A stretch of DNA of 64,000 nt from Streptomyces sp. NBS 14/10 (GTDB lineage: Bacteria > Actinomycetota > Actinomycetes > Streptomycetales > Streptomycetaceae), in the NCBI RefSeq assembly GCF_002224125.1, contig NZ_NCSM01000030.1, forward strand, positions 66,865-130,864, read 5' to 3'. Under the pieces are notes generated by a model. The model was given only the letters and a program-made list of their open reading frames with translations, ran no database searches and was not told the DNA's origin. A program made the translations under genes and the position numbers. How positions within the stretch are numbered: the stretch's first letter is position 1; each line of letters starts with the position of its first letter. This document shows, in pieces, positions 15,358 through 26,043 of this stretch.

Positions 15358-16857
15358 GTGGGCGACAACGGCGGCAGTGCTGACAAGCGTCCCAACGCGC
15401 AGTTGGGTTCGTGGTTTGTGCGCAGCGGCTGGTCCAAGGGCGAGCTCGCGCGCCAAGTCAACCGCAGAGCACGCCAGATGGGCGCCCACCACATCAGCAC
15501 CGACACCTCGCGGGTGCGCCGCTGGCTCGACGGCGAGCAGCCGCGCGAGCCGATTCCGCAGATTCTCTCCGAGCTGTTCTCCGACCGCTTCGGCTGTGTG
15601 GTCGGCATCGAGGACCTGGGGCTGCGCACCGCCCATCGGTCACCGTCCGTATCCGGGGTGGACCTGCCCTGGGCCGGTCCTGAGACGGTCGCGCTGATCG
15701 GCGAATTCTCCCGCAGCGACCTGATGCTCGCCCGCCGGGGCTTCCTCGGCACCTCGCTCGCCCTGTCGGCGGGCCCGGCCCTCATCGAGCCGATGCAGCG
15801 CTGGCTGGTCCCCTCGCCCTCCGCCCGGTCCGACGGCCGGACCCAGCCGGACGCGGGCCGCTCCCGGCGGATCTCCCGGCTCTCCGAGCCCGAGCTCGAA
15901 CTGCTCGAGTCGACCATCGTGATGTTCCGGAAGTGGGACGCCCAGTGCGGCGGCGGGCTGCGCCGCAAGGCGGTGGTCGGCCAGCTCCACGAGGTGACGG
16001 ACCTGCTCCAGGAGCCGCACCCCGAGCGGGTCTCCAAGCGGCTGTTCAAGGTCGCGGGCGAGCTGGCCGAGCTCGCCGGGTGGATGAGCTACGACATCGG
16101 GCTCCAGCCGACCGCCCAGAAGTACTTCGTCCTCGCCCTGCACGCGGCCAAGGAGTCCGGGGACCGGCCGCTGGGCTCGTACATCCTCTCCAGCATGAGC
16201 CGCCAGATGATCCATGTGGGGCGGCCCGAGGACGCGCTGGAGCTGATCCACCTCGCCCAGTACGGCAGCCGGGAGAGCGCGACGCCGCGCACCCAGGCCA
16301 TGCTGTATGCGATGGAGGCCCGGGCGTACGCCAATATCGGCCAGCCCAGCAAGTGCCACCGCGCCGTGAAGATGGCCGAGGACGCCTTCGCCGAATCCGC
16401 CGGGGGCGACGGGGACCCGGACTGGATCGGCTTCTTCTCCGAGGCCGAGCTCAACGCGGAGAACGCGCACTCGTACCGCGACCTCGCCTATGTCGCGGGC
16501 CGCAGCCCCACCTACGCCAAGCTGGCCGACCCCGTGATGAACCGCGCGGTCGACCTCTTCGGCCAGGAGACGGCCGAGGAGGGCGGGCACCAGCGTTCGT
16601 ATGCGCTCAACCTGATCGGTCTTGCCACCGTCCACCTCCTCCAGAAGGAGCCCGAGCAGTGCGCGGCGGTCGCCGAGAAGGCCCTGCCGCTCGCCCGGCG
16701 GGTGCGCTCCGAGCGGGTCAGCAACCGGCTGCGCAAGACCGTGGACACCGCGATCCGCGACTTCGGGAGCGTCCCTGAGGTGGTCCAGCTCGGCGAGCGG
16801 CTCGCCGACCACCTGCCCGACTCCTCGGATACGGCGGAGTCCGTCCGCGCCGTCTGA
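15358..16857 (+). CDS. nsdA: negative regulator of Streptomyces differentiation NsdA
   Basis: A 499-residue protein I recognise as NsdA, which in S. coelicolor represses sporulation and antibiotic production. Landmarks include LGSWFVRSGWSKGELARQVN, DTSRVRRWLDGEQPREPIP (a helix-turn-helix-like N-terminus), ARRGFLGTSLALSAGP and a C-terminal half of TPR-like helices (AMEARAYANIGQPSKCHRAV). The GTG at 15358 follows a GGGATGGGGG ribosome site with 7-nt spacing and gives the familiar start MGDNGGSADKRP. Gene order ftsY-PrimPol-nsdA-amtB matches the S. coelicolor locus. Confidence 0.92.
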   Translation: MGDNGGSADKRPNAQLGSWFVRSGWSKGELARQVNRRARQMGAHHISTDTSRVRRWLDGEQPREPIPQILSELFSDRFGCVVGIEDLGLRTAHRSPSVSGVDLPWAGPETVALIGEFSRSDLMLARRGFLGTSLALSAGPALIEPMQRWLVPSPSARSDGRTQPDAGRSRRISRLSEPELELLESTIVMFRKWDAQCGGGLRRKAVVGQLHEVTDLLQEPHPERVSKRLFKVAGELAELAGWMSYDIGLQPTAQKYFVLALHAAKESGDRPLGSYILSSMSRQMIHVGRPEDALELIHLAQYGSRESATPRTQAMLYAMEARAYANIGQPSKCHRAVKMAEDAFAESAGGDGDPDWIGFFSEAELNAENAHSYRDLAYVAGRSPTYAKLADPVMNRAVDLFGQETAEEGGHQRSYALNLIGLATVHLLQKEPEQCAAVAEKALPLARRVRSERVSNRLRKTVDTAIRDFGSVPEVVQLGERLADHLPDSSDTAESVRAV

Positions 16858-16924
16858 GCCGCCCGGCCGTGGGCGCGACACGGTAACCAGGCCCTCCCGC
16901 CGTCCAGTACCAGTTCATCAGCGC

Positions 16925-16982
16925 GTAACACTTCCACGCCCTTCGTCACTGCCGTGAAACATCGAGCGGCATCGACTGAAAC
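16925..16982 (+). promoter_or_regulatory. GlnR operator upstream of amtB
   Basis: GTCAC (16945-16949), six bases, GAAAC (16956-16960), six bases, CGGCA (16967-16971), six bases, GAAAC (16978-16982) fit the Streptomyces GlnR pattern of alternating GTnAC and GAAAC boxes with 6-bp spacers. Another GTAAC lies at 16925. The amtB-glnK-glnD operon is a known GlnR target, so nitrogen-limited activation is expected. Confidence 0.8.
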
Positions 16983-17062
16983 GGCGCTGCGCCAACCTCG
17001 TGGCGAAAACCGGCCCACAGAGTTCTGCCCGCACGGGCCGTCATCCCGAGGAGACGTCCACA

Positions 17063-18690
<1,628 letters not shown>

Positions 18691-18765
18691 CGCATCTCCG
18701 ACGTGTCGTGGCGTGGCGTGGCGCCTCACCGCCCGGACGTCCTTCCCTGTGATCAAGGAGCCGAG

Positions 18766-21369
18766 TTGACGGACAGCGTCGAGGCGAAGACAGAGACGAC
18801 GGCCGACTCGGTGCCCGGTGGCTACGCGGCGGCCCGGCTGCGACTCCTGCAGGAGGAGTCGCGGTCCGGGCCGCCGCGCCGTACCGCCCTCGCCGAGCTC
18901 ACCGACCAGTGGCTGGCCGCGCTGCTGGCCGGCGGGGCGGAGAAGGCCGGTATCACCCAGGGCGTCGCCCTCGTGGCGGTCGGCGGATACGGACGCGGCG
19001 AACTGTCCCCGCGCAGCGACCTGGACGTGCTGCTGCTCCACGACGGCTCGGCGGACGCCTCCGCCATCGCCACCCTCGCCGACCACGTCTGGTACCCGGT
19101 GTGGGACATGGGGCTGGCCCTCGACCACTCCGTACGCACCCCCGAGCAGGCCCGTAAGACCGCGGGCGAGGACCTGAAGGCCCACCTCGGCCTGCTGGAC
19201 GCGCGCCATATCGCGGGCGACGCGGCGCTCAGCGCGGGGCTGCGCACGGCGGTGCTCGCCGACTGGCGGGCCCGGGCCCCCAAGCGCCTGCCCGAGCTGC
19301 GCGAACTGGGCCAGGAGCGCGCCGGGCGCCACGGCGAGCTGCAGTTCCTGCTGGAACCGGACCTCAAGGAGGCGCGCGGCGGGCTGCGCGACGCGACGGC
19401 GCTGCGGGCCATCGCCGCCTCCTGGCTCGCCGACGCGCCGCGCGAGGGCCTTGCCGAGGCGCGCCGGCTGCTGCTGGACGTACGGGACGCGCTGCACCTG
19501 ACCACCGGCCGGGCCACCGACCGGCTCGCCCTCCAGGAGCAGGACCAGGTCGCGGCCGGGCTCGGCCTGCTGGACGCCGACACCCTGCTGCGCCAGGTGT
19601 ACGAGTCGGCCCGGACCATTTCGTACGCGAGCGATGTGACCTGGCGCGAGGTCGAGCGGGTGCTGCGCGCCCGGTCGACCCGGCCGCGGCTGCGCGGCCT
19701 CCTCGGCGGCCGCGGACGCGGCTCCGGGGGCGGCGGCGCCGACGCGATGGGGGAGCGCAGCCCGCTCGCCGAGGGCGTCGTCGAGCAGGACGGCGAGGCG
19801 GTGCTGGCACGCACCGCGCGCCCCGAGCGCGACCCGGTCCTGCCGCTGCGGGCCGCGGCGGCCGCCGCCCAGGCCGGGCTGCCGCTGTCGCTGCACGCCG
19901 TACGGCGCCTGGCCGCCGCCGCGCAGCCGCTGCCCGTACCGTGGCCGCCCGAGGCCAGGGAGCAGCTGGTCACGCTGCTCGGCGCGGGCGAGTCCACCGT
20001 CGCGGTCTGGGAGGCCCTGGAGGCCGAGGGGCTGATCACCCGGCTGCTGCCGGACTGGGAGCGGGTGCGCTGCCGCCCCCAGCGCAACGCCGTGCACCGC
20101 TGGACCGTCGACCGCCACCTCGTCGAGACCGCCGTGCGGGCCAGCGCGCTCAGCCGCCGCGTCGGCCGCCCCGACCTGCTGCTGGTCGCCGCGCTGCTGC
20201 ACGACATCGGCAAGGGCTGGCCCGGCGACCACTCGGTGGCGGGCGAGACCATCGCCCGGGACGTGGCGTCCCGGATCGGCTTCGACCGCGCCGACGTCGC
20301 CGTCCTGGCCACGCTGGTCCGCCACCACCTGCTGCTCGTCGAGACCGCCACCCGCCGCGACCTGGACGACCCCGCCACCGTGCGCTCGGTCGCCGAGGCC
20401 GTCGGCTCCACGGCCACCCTGGAGCTGCTGCACGCCCTCACCGAGGCCGACGCCCTCGCCACCGGTCCCGCCGCCTGGAGCGCCTGGCGCGGCTCGCTCG
20501 TGACCGACCTGGTCAAGCGGGTCTCGGCGGTCCTGGCCGGCGAGCCGGCGGCGGACTCCTCCGCGCCCCAGCAGACCACCGCCGAACAGGAGCGGCTGGC
20601 CATCGAGGCCTGGCGCACCGGCGGCCCCGTGCTCGCCCTGCGCGCGCGCTCGGAGGCGCTGCCGCCGGGCGAGGCGGCCGCCGCCGGACAGCCGGGCGCG
20701 GACGAGGGGGCCGACGTGGAGCCTGGTGCGGAGCCCATCGGAGTCGAGCTTCTGATCGCCGTACCCGAGCAGCCCGGCGTGCTGCCGGCGGCGGCCGGCG
20801 TACTGGCGCTGCACCGGCTGACCGTACGGGCGGCGGACCTGCGCGCTGTCGAGCTGCCCGGAGAACTGACCGGAGAACTGACCGGAGAACTGACCGGAGA
20901 ACCGGCAGGAGAGGTGTCCGGGGCGGGGCCCAGCGCGCTGCTGCTGAGCTGGCGGGTGGCCGCCGAGTACGGCTCGCTGCCGCAGGCCGCGCGGCTGCGC
21001 AAGGACCTGCTGCGGGCCCTGGACGGGTCGCTCGACATAGTGGCCAGGCTCACGGAGCGCGAGGCCGCGTACCGCAAATACCCCCGCCGCCGCGGCGTGC
21101 ACGCCCCGCCTCCGCGGGTCACCGTCGCGCCCGGCAGCTCCCAGCTCGCCACGGTGATCGAGGTGCGCGCCCAGGACGCCCCCGGGCTGCTGCACCGCAT
21201 CGGCCGCGCGCTGGAGGATGCGGGGGTCACGGTGCGCAGCGCCCACGTCAGCACGCTCGGCGCCAACGCGGTGGACGCCTTCTACGTCACGGACGCCTCA
21301 GGCGCCCCGCTGCAGCCCATGCGCGCGGCGGAGGTGGCCAAGGAGGTCGAGCGGACGCTGAGCGCGTAG
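18766..21369 (+). CDS. glnD: PII nucleotidyltransferase/hydrolase GlnD
   Basis: An 867-residue enzyme that modifies and de-modifies GlnK according to nitrogen status. The nucleotidyltransferase motif VGGYGRGELSPRSDLDV is near residues 72-88, the HD hydrolase motif LLHDIGKGWPGDHS near 476, and two glutamine-sensing ACT domains near 662 and 795. The TTG at 18766 is chosen because AAGGAG precedes it by 5 nt. Between the ACT domains a 12-bp tandem repeat encodes GELT three times. It is the third gene of the amtB operon, 75 bases after glnK. Confidence 0.94.
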   Translation: MTDSVEAKTETTADSVPGGYAAARLRLLQEESRSGPPRRTALAELTDQWLAALLAGGAEKAGITQGVALVAVGGYGRGELSPRSDLDVLLLHDGSADASAIATLADHVWYPVWDMGLALDHSVRTPEQARKTAGEDLKAHLGLLDARHIAGDAALSAGLRTAVLADWRARAPKRLPELRELGQERAGRHGELQFLLEPDLKEARGGLRDATALRAIAASWLADAPREGLAEARRLLLDVRDALHLTTGRATDRLALQEQDQVAAGLGLLDADTLLRQVYESARTISYASDVTWREVERVLRARSTRPRLRGLLGGRGRGSGGGGADAMGERSPLAEGVVEQDGEAVLARTARPERDPVLPLRAAAAAAQAGLPLSLHAVRRLAAAAQPLPVPWPPEAREQLVTLLGAGESTVAVWEALEAEGLITRLLPDWERVRCRPQRNAVHRWTVDRHLVETAVRASALSRRVGRPDLLLVAALLHDIGKGWPGDHSVAGETIARDVASRIGFDRADVAVLATLVRHHLLLVETATRRDLDDPATVRSVAEAVGSTATLELLHALTEADALATGPAAWSAWRGSLVTDLVKRVSAVLAGEPAADSSAPQQTTAEQERLAIEAWRTGGPVLALRARSEALPPGEAAAAGQPGADEGADVEPGAEPIGVELLIAVPEQPGVLPAAAGVLALHRLTVRAADLRAVELPGELTGELTGELTGEPAGEVSGAGPSALLLSWRVAAEYGSLPQAARLRKDLLRALDGSLDIVARLTEREAAYRKYPRRRGVHAPPPRVTVAPGSSQLATVIEVRAQDAPGLLHRIGRALEDAGVTVRSAHVSTLGANAVDAFYVTDASGAPLQPMRAAEVAKEVERTLSA
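20860..20907 (+). repeat. 12-bp tandem repeat inside glnD
   Basis: GGAGAACTGACC occurs three times head to tail (20860-20895) followed by one degenerate unit (GGAGAACCGGCA). It encodes GELT-GELT-GELT-GEPA in the linker of the first ACT domain. Copy number may vary between strains without changing the frame. Confidence 0.85.
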
Positions 21370-21400
21370 CGCCCCGGCGGGTGCGGCTCCACCGGGGCGC
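21369..21400 (+). terminator. hairpin after glnD
   Basis: GCGCCCCGG (21369-21377) pairs with CCGGGGCGC (21392-21400). The stem begins at the last base of the glnD stop codon. There is no U-run, so it may be a weak terminator or RNA-stabilising hairpin. Confidence 0.5.
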
Positions 21401-21491
21401 GGCACCAGGGGGCAGACCGTTCGGGCGGCGGGCGGATACCCTTGGAGGCCGACCGCCGACCCGACATCCGACCGAAGGATTCGCGACCACC

Positions 21492-23042
21492 GTGTTCGAT
21501 ACCCTCTCCGACCGCCTCGCAGCGACTTTCAAGAACCTCCGGGGCAAGGGCCGCCTCTCTGAGGCGGACATCGACGCCACGGCGCGTGAAATCCGTATCG
21601 CCCTGCTCGAAGCGGACGTCGCGCTTCCCGTCGTCCGGGCCTTCATCAAGCAGATCAAGGAGCGGGCGTCGGGGGCCGAGGTCTCCCAGGCGCTGAACCC
21701 CGCCCAGCAGGTCATCAAGATCGTCAACGAGGAGCTGATCGGCATCCTCGGCGGCGAGACCCGCCGCCTCCGCTTCGCCAAGCAGCCGCCGACCGTGATC
21801 ATGCTCGCGGGTCTGCAGGGTGCCGGTAAGACGACGCTCGCCGGAAAGCTCGGCCGCTGGCTGAAGGGGCAGGGCCACGCGCCGCTGCTGGTCGCGTGTG
21901 ACCTGCAGCGCCCCAACGCCGTCAACCAGCTCTCGGTGGTCGCCGAGCGGGCCGGTGTCGCGGTCTTCGCCCCGGAGCCGGGCAACGGCGTGGGCGACCC
22001 GGTGAAGGTGGCCCAGGACTCGATCGAGTTCGCCAAGACCAAGCAGCACGACGTCGTGATCGTCGACACCGCCGGCCGCCTCGGCATCGACCAGGAGCTG
22101 ATGCAGCAGGCCGCGGACATCCGCGACGCGGTCCGCCCGGACGAGGTCCTTTTCGTCGTCGACTCGATGATCGGCCAGGACGCGGTGAACACCGCCGAGG
22201 CGTTCCGCGACGGCGTCGGCTTCGACGGCGTGGTGCTCTCCAAGCTCGACGGCGACGCGCGCGGCGGTGCCGCGCTGTCCATCGCGCATGTCACCGGCCG
22301 CCAGATCATGTTCGCCTCCAACGGCGAGAAGCTGGACGACTTCGACGCGTTCCACCCGGACCGCATGGCGTCCCGCATCCTGGGCATGGGCGACATGCTC
22401 AGCCTGATCGAGAAGGCCGAGCAGACCTTCAGCCAGCAAGAGGCCGAGAAGATGGCGGCCAAGCTGGCGAAGGGCCCCAAGGAGTTCACGCTCGACGACT
22501 TCCTGGCGCAGATGGAGCAGGTCCGCAAGATGGGCTCCATCTCCAAGCTGCTCGGCATGCTGCCGGGCATGGGCCAGATCAAGGACCAGATCAACAACCT
22601 CGACGAGCGGGACGTGGACCGCACCGCCGCGATCATCAAGTCGATGACGCCCGGCGAGCGCCAGGACCCGAACATCATCAACGGCTCGCGCCGCGCCCGT
22701 ATCGCGCGCGGCTCGGGTGTCGAGGTCAGCGCGGTCAAGAACCTGGTGGAGCGGTTCTTCGAAGCGCGCAAGATGATGTCGAAGATGGCGCAGGGCGGGA
22801 TGCCCGGCATGCCGGGCATCCCGGGCATGGGCGGCGGCGCCGCCAAGCGCAAGGGCAAGCCGCAGAAGAAGGCCAAGGGCAAGCAGCGCAGCGGCAATCC
22901 GATGAAGCGCAAGGCCGAGGAGCAGGCCGCCGCGGCCCGCCGTGAGCAGGCGGGGCAGCCGGGCGGCGCGTTCGGTCTGCCCGCCGGCCAGGGCGGGCAG
23001 GACTTCGAACTGCCCGACGAGTTCAAGAAGTTCATGGGCTGA
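21492..23042 (+). CDS. ffh: signal recognition particle protein Ffh
   Basis: A 516-residue SRP54 GTPase that binds signal sequences and 4.5S RNA and delivers nascent chains to FtsY. The GTG at 21492 gives MFDTLSDRLAATFKNLRGKG, the family start. The P-loop GLQGAGKTT lies near residue 106, DTAGRLGID (G3) near 190 and SKLDGDARGG (G4) near 250. The Met-rich M domain ends with MPGMPGIPGMGGG and a Lys-rich tail. The open frame runs far upstream but only as a shadow of glnD. A GAAGGA ribosome site lies about 12 nt before the start. Confidence 0.96.
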   Translation: MFDTLSDRLAATFKNLRGKGRLSEADIDATAREIRIALLEADVALPVVRAFIKQIKERASGAEVSQALNPAQQVIKIVNEELIGILGGETRRLRFAKQPPTVIMLAGLQGAGKTTLAGKLGRWLKGQGHAPLLVACDLQRPNAVNQLSVVAERAGVAVFAPEPGNGVGDPVKVAQDSIEFAKTKQHDVVIVDTAGRLGIDQELMQQAADIRDAVRPDEVLFVVDSMIGQDAVNTAEAFRDGVGFDGVVLSKLDGDARGGAALSIAHVTGRQIMFASNGEKLDDFDAFHPDRMASRILGMGDMLSLIEKAEQTFSQQEAEKMAAKLAKGPKEFTLDDFLAQMEQVRKMGSISKLLGMLPGMGQIKDQINNLDERDVDRTAAIIKSMTPGERQDPNIINGSRRARIARGSGVEVSAVKNLVERFFEARKMMSKMAQGGMPGMPGIPGMGGGAAKRKGKPQKKAKGKQRSGNPMKRKAEEQAAAARREQAGQPGGAFGLPAGQGGQDFELPDEFKKFMG

Positions 23043-23055
23043 GCGGGCGAGGCGC

Positions 23056-23090
23056 GAGGGCCGGGCGGGCCGGGGCGCCCGCGGGCCCTC
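23056..23090. terminator. terminator between ffh and convergent methyltransferase gene
   Basis: GAGGGCC (23056-23062) pairs with GGCCCTC (23084-23090), with an inner GCGGGC/GCCCGC stem. It lies 14 bases after the ffh stop and 47 bases past the end of the opposing gene. It can act in both directions. Confidence 0.6.
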
Positions 23091-23136
23091 ACACCCGTAC
23101 GCCTTTACGCCGGGGTGCCTTGACGCCTGGGCGCCT

Positions 23137-24096
23137 TTACGTCCGCGCGATCAGATAACGCATCACGTTCTCCATCCACACCGTGCCGTCCTGGCGCCGG
23201 TACGGATGGAGGGCTTCCGTGATCTCCTTGCGCACCTGTGTGGCGTCGGTGGTGCGTTCCGCCGCGTCGAACAGCCCGGTCGACAGCAGCCCGCGCACCG
23301 CGCTGTCCGTGTCCGCGTACCCGAAGGGGCAGGCCACCCGGCCCGAGCCGTCGAGCCGCAGCCCGGCCCGCTGGGCCAGGTCCTCCAGGTCGTCCCTGCC
23401 GCACGGCTGCCAGCGCGCGGTGGAGGGGGCACCTCCCAGCGGTAGCTGGGGGAATGTCGGGTCGGCTGTCGGGTCGGCCAGGCGCACGCCCACGCGCAGC
23501 ACCGTGGAGGTGGCGCACCGCTCAGGCGGGCCCCATCCGGCCAGGACGACCGGGCTGCCGGGCTCGGCGAGGGCGGCGGCCGAGGCGAGCCGCTCCGGCA
23601 GAGCGCTTCCGGACCCGGGCGCCGACAGCGGATCGAAGGCCGTGACCACGGTGAATCCGGACCAGGCCCGCGCCGCTGTCCCCGCCCCGGCCCCCGTCAC
23701 CGTCAGGGCGCTCCCCAGGCCGCCGTCCGCCAGGCGGGCGAGGCGCGCGACGCCCCCCGGTACGCCAGGGCGCGCGCCGCCCGGCCGCGCTCCGGGGCCC
23801 GCGAGCAGCCGCTCGCCGGCGAGCCCCAGGCGCTCCTCGTCCGGGTCCACTCCGCACACGGTGGCGCCGCGCGCCACCGCCATGAGCAGGGCCAGGCCCG
23901 AGCCGCAGCCCAGGCCCAGCAGCCGGGTCCCGGCGCCGACCTCCAGGCGCTCGTACACGGCCTCGTACAGCGGCACCATCATCCGTTCCTGGATCTCCGC
24001 CCAGTCGCGGGCACGGGCGCGGGATATCGCGGCGCCCGGTGCGGAGAGGGAGGAGGGATACGGGGAAAGGTGCCGCCGTATGAGCGTAGATGTCAT
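23137..24096 (-). CDS. SAM-dependent methyltransferase
   Basis: A 319-residue class I methyltransferase. The SAM-binding motif I TRLLGLGCGSGLALLMAV, the acidic motif II GVDPDEERLGLA and the later strand GSPVVLAGWGPPERC are visible; the substrate is unknown. The ATG at 24096 (MTSTLIRRHL) is chosen; an in-frame start at 24324 would add a Gly/Arg-rich leader with poor coding character. It contains the segment TFPQLPLGGAPS, which I recognise as the translation of a palindromic repeat common in Streptomyces, so the coding sequence has absorbed a repeat copy. It is convergent with ffh and divergent from proS. Confidence 0.8.
   Translation of the reverse strand: MTSTLIRRHLSPYPSSLSAPGAAISRARARDWAEIQERMMVPLYEAVYERLEVGAGTRLLGLGCGSGLALLMAVARGATVCGVDPDEERLGLAGERLLAGPGARPGGARPGVPGGVARLARLADGGLGSALTVTGAGAGTAARAWSGFTVVTAFDPLSAPGSGSALPERLASAAALAEPGSPVVLAGWGPPERCATSTVLRVGVRLADPTADPTFPQLPLGGAPSTARWQPCGRDDLEDLAQRAGLRLDGSGRVACPFGYADTDSAVRGLLSTGLFDAAERTTDATQVRKEITEALHPYRRQDGTVWMENVMRYLIART
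23422..23457. repeat. Streptomyces palindromic repeat inserted in coding sequence
   Basis: The arms CCCAGC (23435-23440) and GCTGGG (23445-23450) with flanking GGGGGCACCT and GGGAATGTC form a short hairpin unit. From memory this unit is scattered through Streptomyces genomes, often between genes. Here it lies in frame within the methyltransferase and encodes FPQLPLGGAPS. An adjacent 11-base duplication, TGTCGGGTCGG, follows (23455 and 23466). Confidence 0.6.
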
Positions 24097-24367
24097 GGAA
24101 TGCGCCCCAATCCGACGAGAGCAGTGCCGTGAGCCGAAGAGCCTGTTGCCACCGTTGTGCGCCGCGCGTTCCACCCCCGTAGGCCAGGGAACTGCGCATC
24201 CGTCCGCGCGTCCAGAGCTTTCGCGGCCATGCTTGTATGCCCCCGTTGTGCGCCCCCTGTTCCCGACCGTGTCCGGGTGCTCGGTCCGGCTGCCGCCCCG
24301 TTGCCCTGTTGTTGCCCTGGCCAAATGAATTCACGGTTCGGCGAGCCGTCGCCGTACGATCGGCGCC

Positions 24368-25783
24368 ATGGCGAAGGCTCCCGTTCTCACCCCCCAGGCG
24401 GAGGATTTTCCGCGCTGGTACCAGGATCTGATCAACAAGGCCGAACTGGCCGACAACGGTCCGGTGCGCGGCACCATGGTCATCCGACCGTACGGCTACG
24501 GGCTCTGGGAGCGGATGCAGCAGGACATGGACGCCCGCATCAAGGCCGAGGGCGTTCAGAACGCGTACTTCCCGCTCTTCATCCCGCAGTCGTATCTGAC
24601 GAAGGAGGCGGAGCACGTCGAGGGGTTCGCCCCCGAGCTCGCCATCGTCACGCACGGCGGCGGCAAGAAGCTCGAGGAGCCCGTGGTCGTCCGGCCCACA
24701 TCCGAGACGATCATCAACGAGTACTTCGCGAAGTGGGTGCAGAGCTACCGCGATCTGCCGCTGCTGATCAACCAGTGGGCGAATGTGGTGCGTTGGGAGC
24801 TGCGGCCGCGGCTGTTCCTGCGTACGTCGGAATTCCTGTGGCAGGAGGGCCACACCGCCCACGCCACCTACGAGGACGCCCGCGACTTCGCCTCCCGTAT
24901 CCACCGGCACGTCTACGCCGACTTCATGGAGAACGTGCTGGCCATGGACGTCGTCCTGGGCCGCAAGACCGCCAAGGAGCGGTTCGCGGGCGCCGTCAAC
25001 ACCCTCACGCTGGAGGGGATGATGGGCGACGGCAAGGCGCTGCAGCTGGGCACCAGCCATGAGCTGGGCCAGAACTTCGCCCGCGCGTTCAACACCCAGT
25101 TCCTGTCCAGGGAGGGCAAGCAGGAACTGGTCTGGCAGACCTCCTGGGGCAGCACCACCCGCATGGTGGGCGCGCTCGTGATGATGCACGGCGACGACAG
25201 CGGGCTGCGGATTCCGCCGCGGCTGGCTCCCGTGCAGGCCGTTGTGCTGGCCATCAAGGGCGACGAGGCGGTGCTGGCCAAGGCCCGCGAGATCGGCGAC
25301 CGGCTGGCGGCGGCCGGGGTGCGGGTCCAGGTCGACGACCGGACCGACACCCCCTTCGGCCGTCGCGCGGTGGACTGGGAGCTCAAGGGCGTTCCGGTGC
25401 GGATCGAGGTCGGCCCGCGCGACCTGGAGGGCGGCACCGCGATGGTGGCGCGGCGGATCCCGGGCGGCAAGGAGCCGGTGCGGCTGGACGCGCTTCCCGA
25501 TCTGCTGCCGAAGGTCCTGGAGGAGGACCAGGCGCTGCTGCTGCGCCAGGCGCGGGAGCGGCGCGCGGCCCGTACCACGGATGTGCGGACCGTCGAGGAG
25601 GCCGCCGAGGCCGCGGCGGCCGGCGGCTGGGCGCGGATCCCCTGGGCGGACCTCGGCCCGGAGGGCGAGGCGGCGCTCGCCGAGCAGGCCGTGTCCGTGC
25701 GCTGTCTGGTGGCCGAGGACGGGTCGGTGCCGGACGCCGATGACGCGCCCGGTAACGTCGCGTTTGTCGCGCGCGCTTACTGA
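24368..25783 (+). CDS. proS: prolyl-tRNA synthetase, archaeal/eukaryotic type
   Basis: A 471-residue class II synthetase that charges tRNA-Pro. The TSE loop RPTSETIINEYFAKWV, motif 2 FLRTSEFLWQEGHTAH, motif 3 GDDSGLRIPPRLAPVQ and an HGTP anticodon-binding domain are present. It lacks the ~180-residue editing insertion of the bacterial type. It ends in a Tyr (VAFVARAY), as archaeal/eukaryotic ProRS does. The C-terminal zinc cysteines are mostly missing. Many streptomycetes carry a second, bacterial-type proS elsewhere, so this may be an additional or drug-insensitive copy (inference). The ATG at 24368 stands alone downstream of a 271-base divergent promoter region. Confidence 0.9.
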   Translation: MAKAPVLTPQAEDFPRWYQDLINKAELADNGPVRGTMVIRPYGYGLWERMQQDMDARIKAEGVQNAYFPLFIPQSYLTKEAEHVEGFAPELAIVTHGGGKKLEEPVVVRPTSETIINEYFAKWVQSYRDLPLLINQWANVVRWELRPRLFLRTSEFLWQEGHTAHATYEDARDFASRIHRHVYADFMENVLAMDVVLGRKTAKERFAGAVNTLTLEGMMGDGKALQLGTSHELGQNFARAFNTQFLSREGKQELVWQTSWGSTTRMVGALVMMHGDDSGLRIPPRLAPVQAVVLAIKGDEAVLAKAREIGDRLAAAGVRVQVDDRTDTPFGRRAVDWELKGVPVRIEVGPRDLEGGTAMVARRIPGGKEPVRLDALPDLLPKVLEEDQALLLRQARERRAARTTDVRTVEEAAEAAAAGGWARIPWADLGPEGEAALAEQAVSVRCLVAEDGSVPDADDAPGNVAFVARAY

Positions 25784-25793
25784 AGCAGAGGCT

Positions 25794-25840
25794 GAAGCGC
25801 GCCCCCGCTGAGCGGGGAAGCGCGCTTCCGCTGAGCGGAA
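25794..25840 (+). terminator. terminator hairpins after proS
   Basis: GAAGCGCG (25794-25801) pairs with CGCGCTTC (25821-25828), with an inner CCCCGC/GCGGGG stem. An overlapping second hairpin TTCCGCTGAGCGGAA covers 25826-25840. The pair starts 10 bases after the proS stop and may form alternative structures. Confidence 0.7.
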
Positions 25841-26043
25841 AACTGAGCGGAAGGCCGGCGGAAGTCCGGGGGCGGTGCGGGGCGGGCGTTACGTACCGCC
25901 TTGGTGCGCGGTGGGTGGCTCATCCACACATTGCCGCACCCGCCCTCCTCGGGGCGCATCAGCGCTGAACTGACTGGTACGTGCAAATTATTTGTGATGC
26001 CCCGGAATCGGAACACCGGGCACTCCCCGCTCGTTATCACGAC

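Noticed and set aside
19941..21491. Upstream extension of the ffh frame
   Set aside because: It overlaps glnD in another frame and shows no SRP similarity; the ffh start is GTG 21492.
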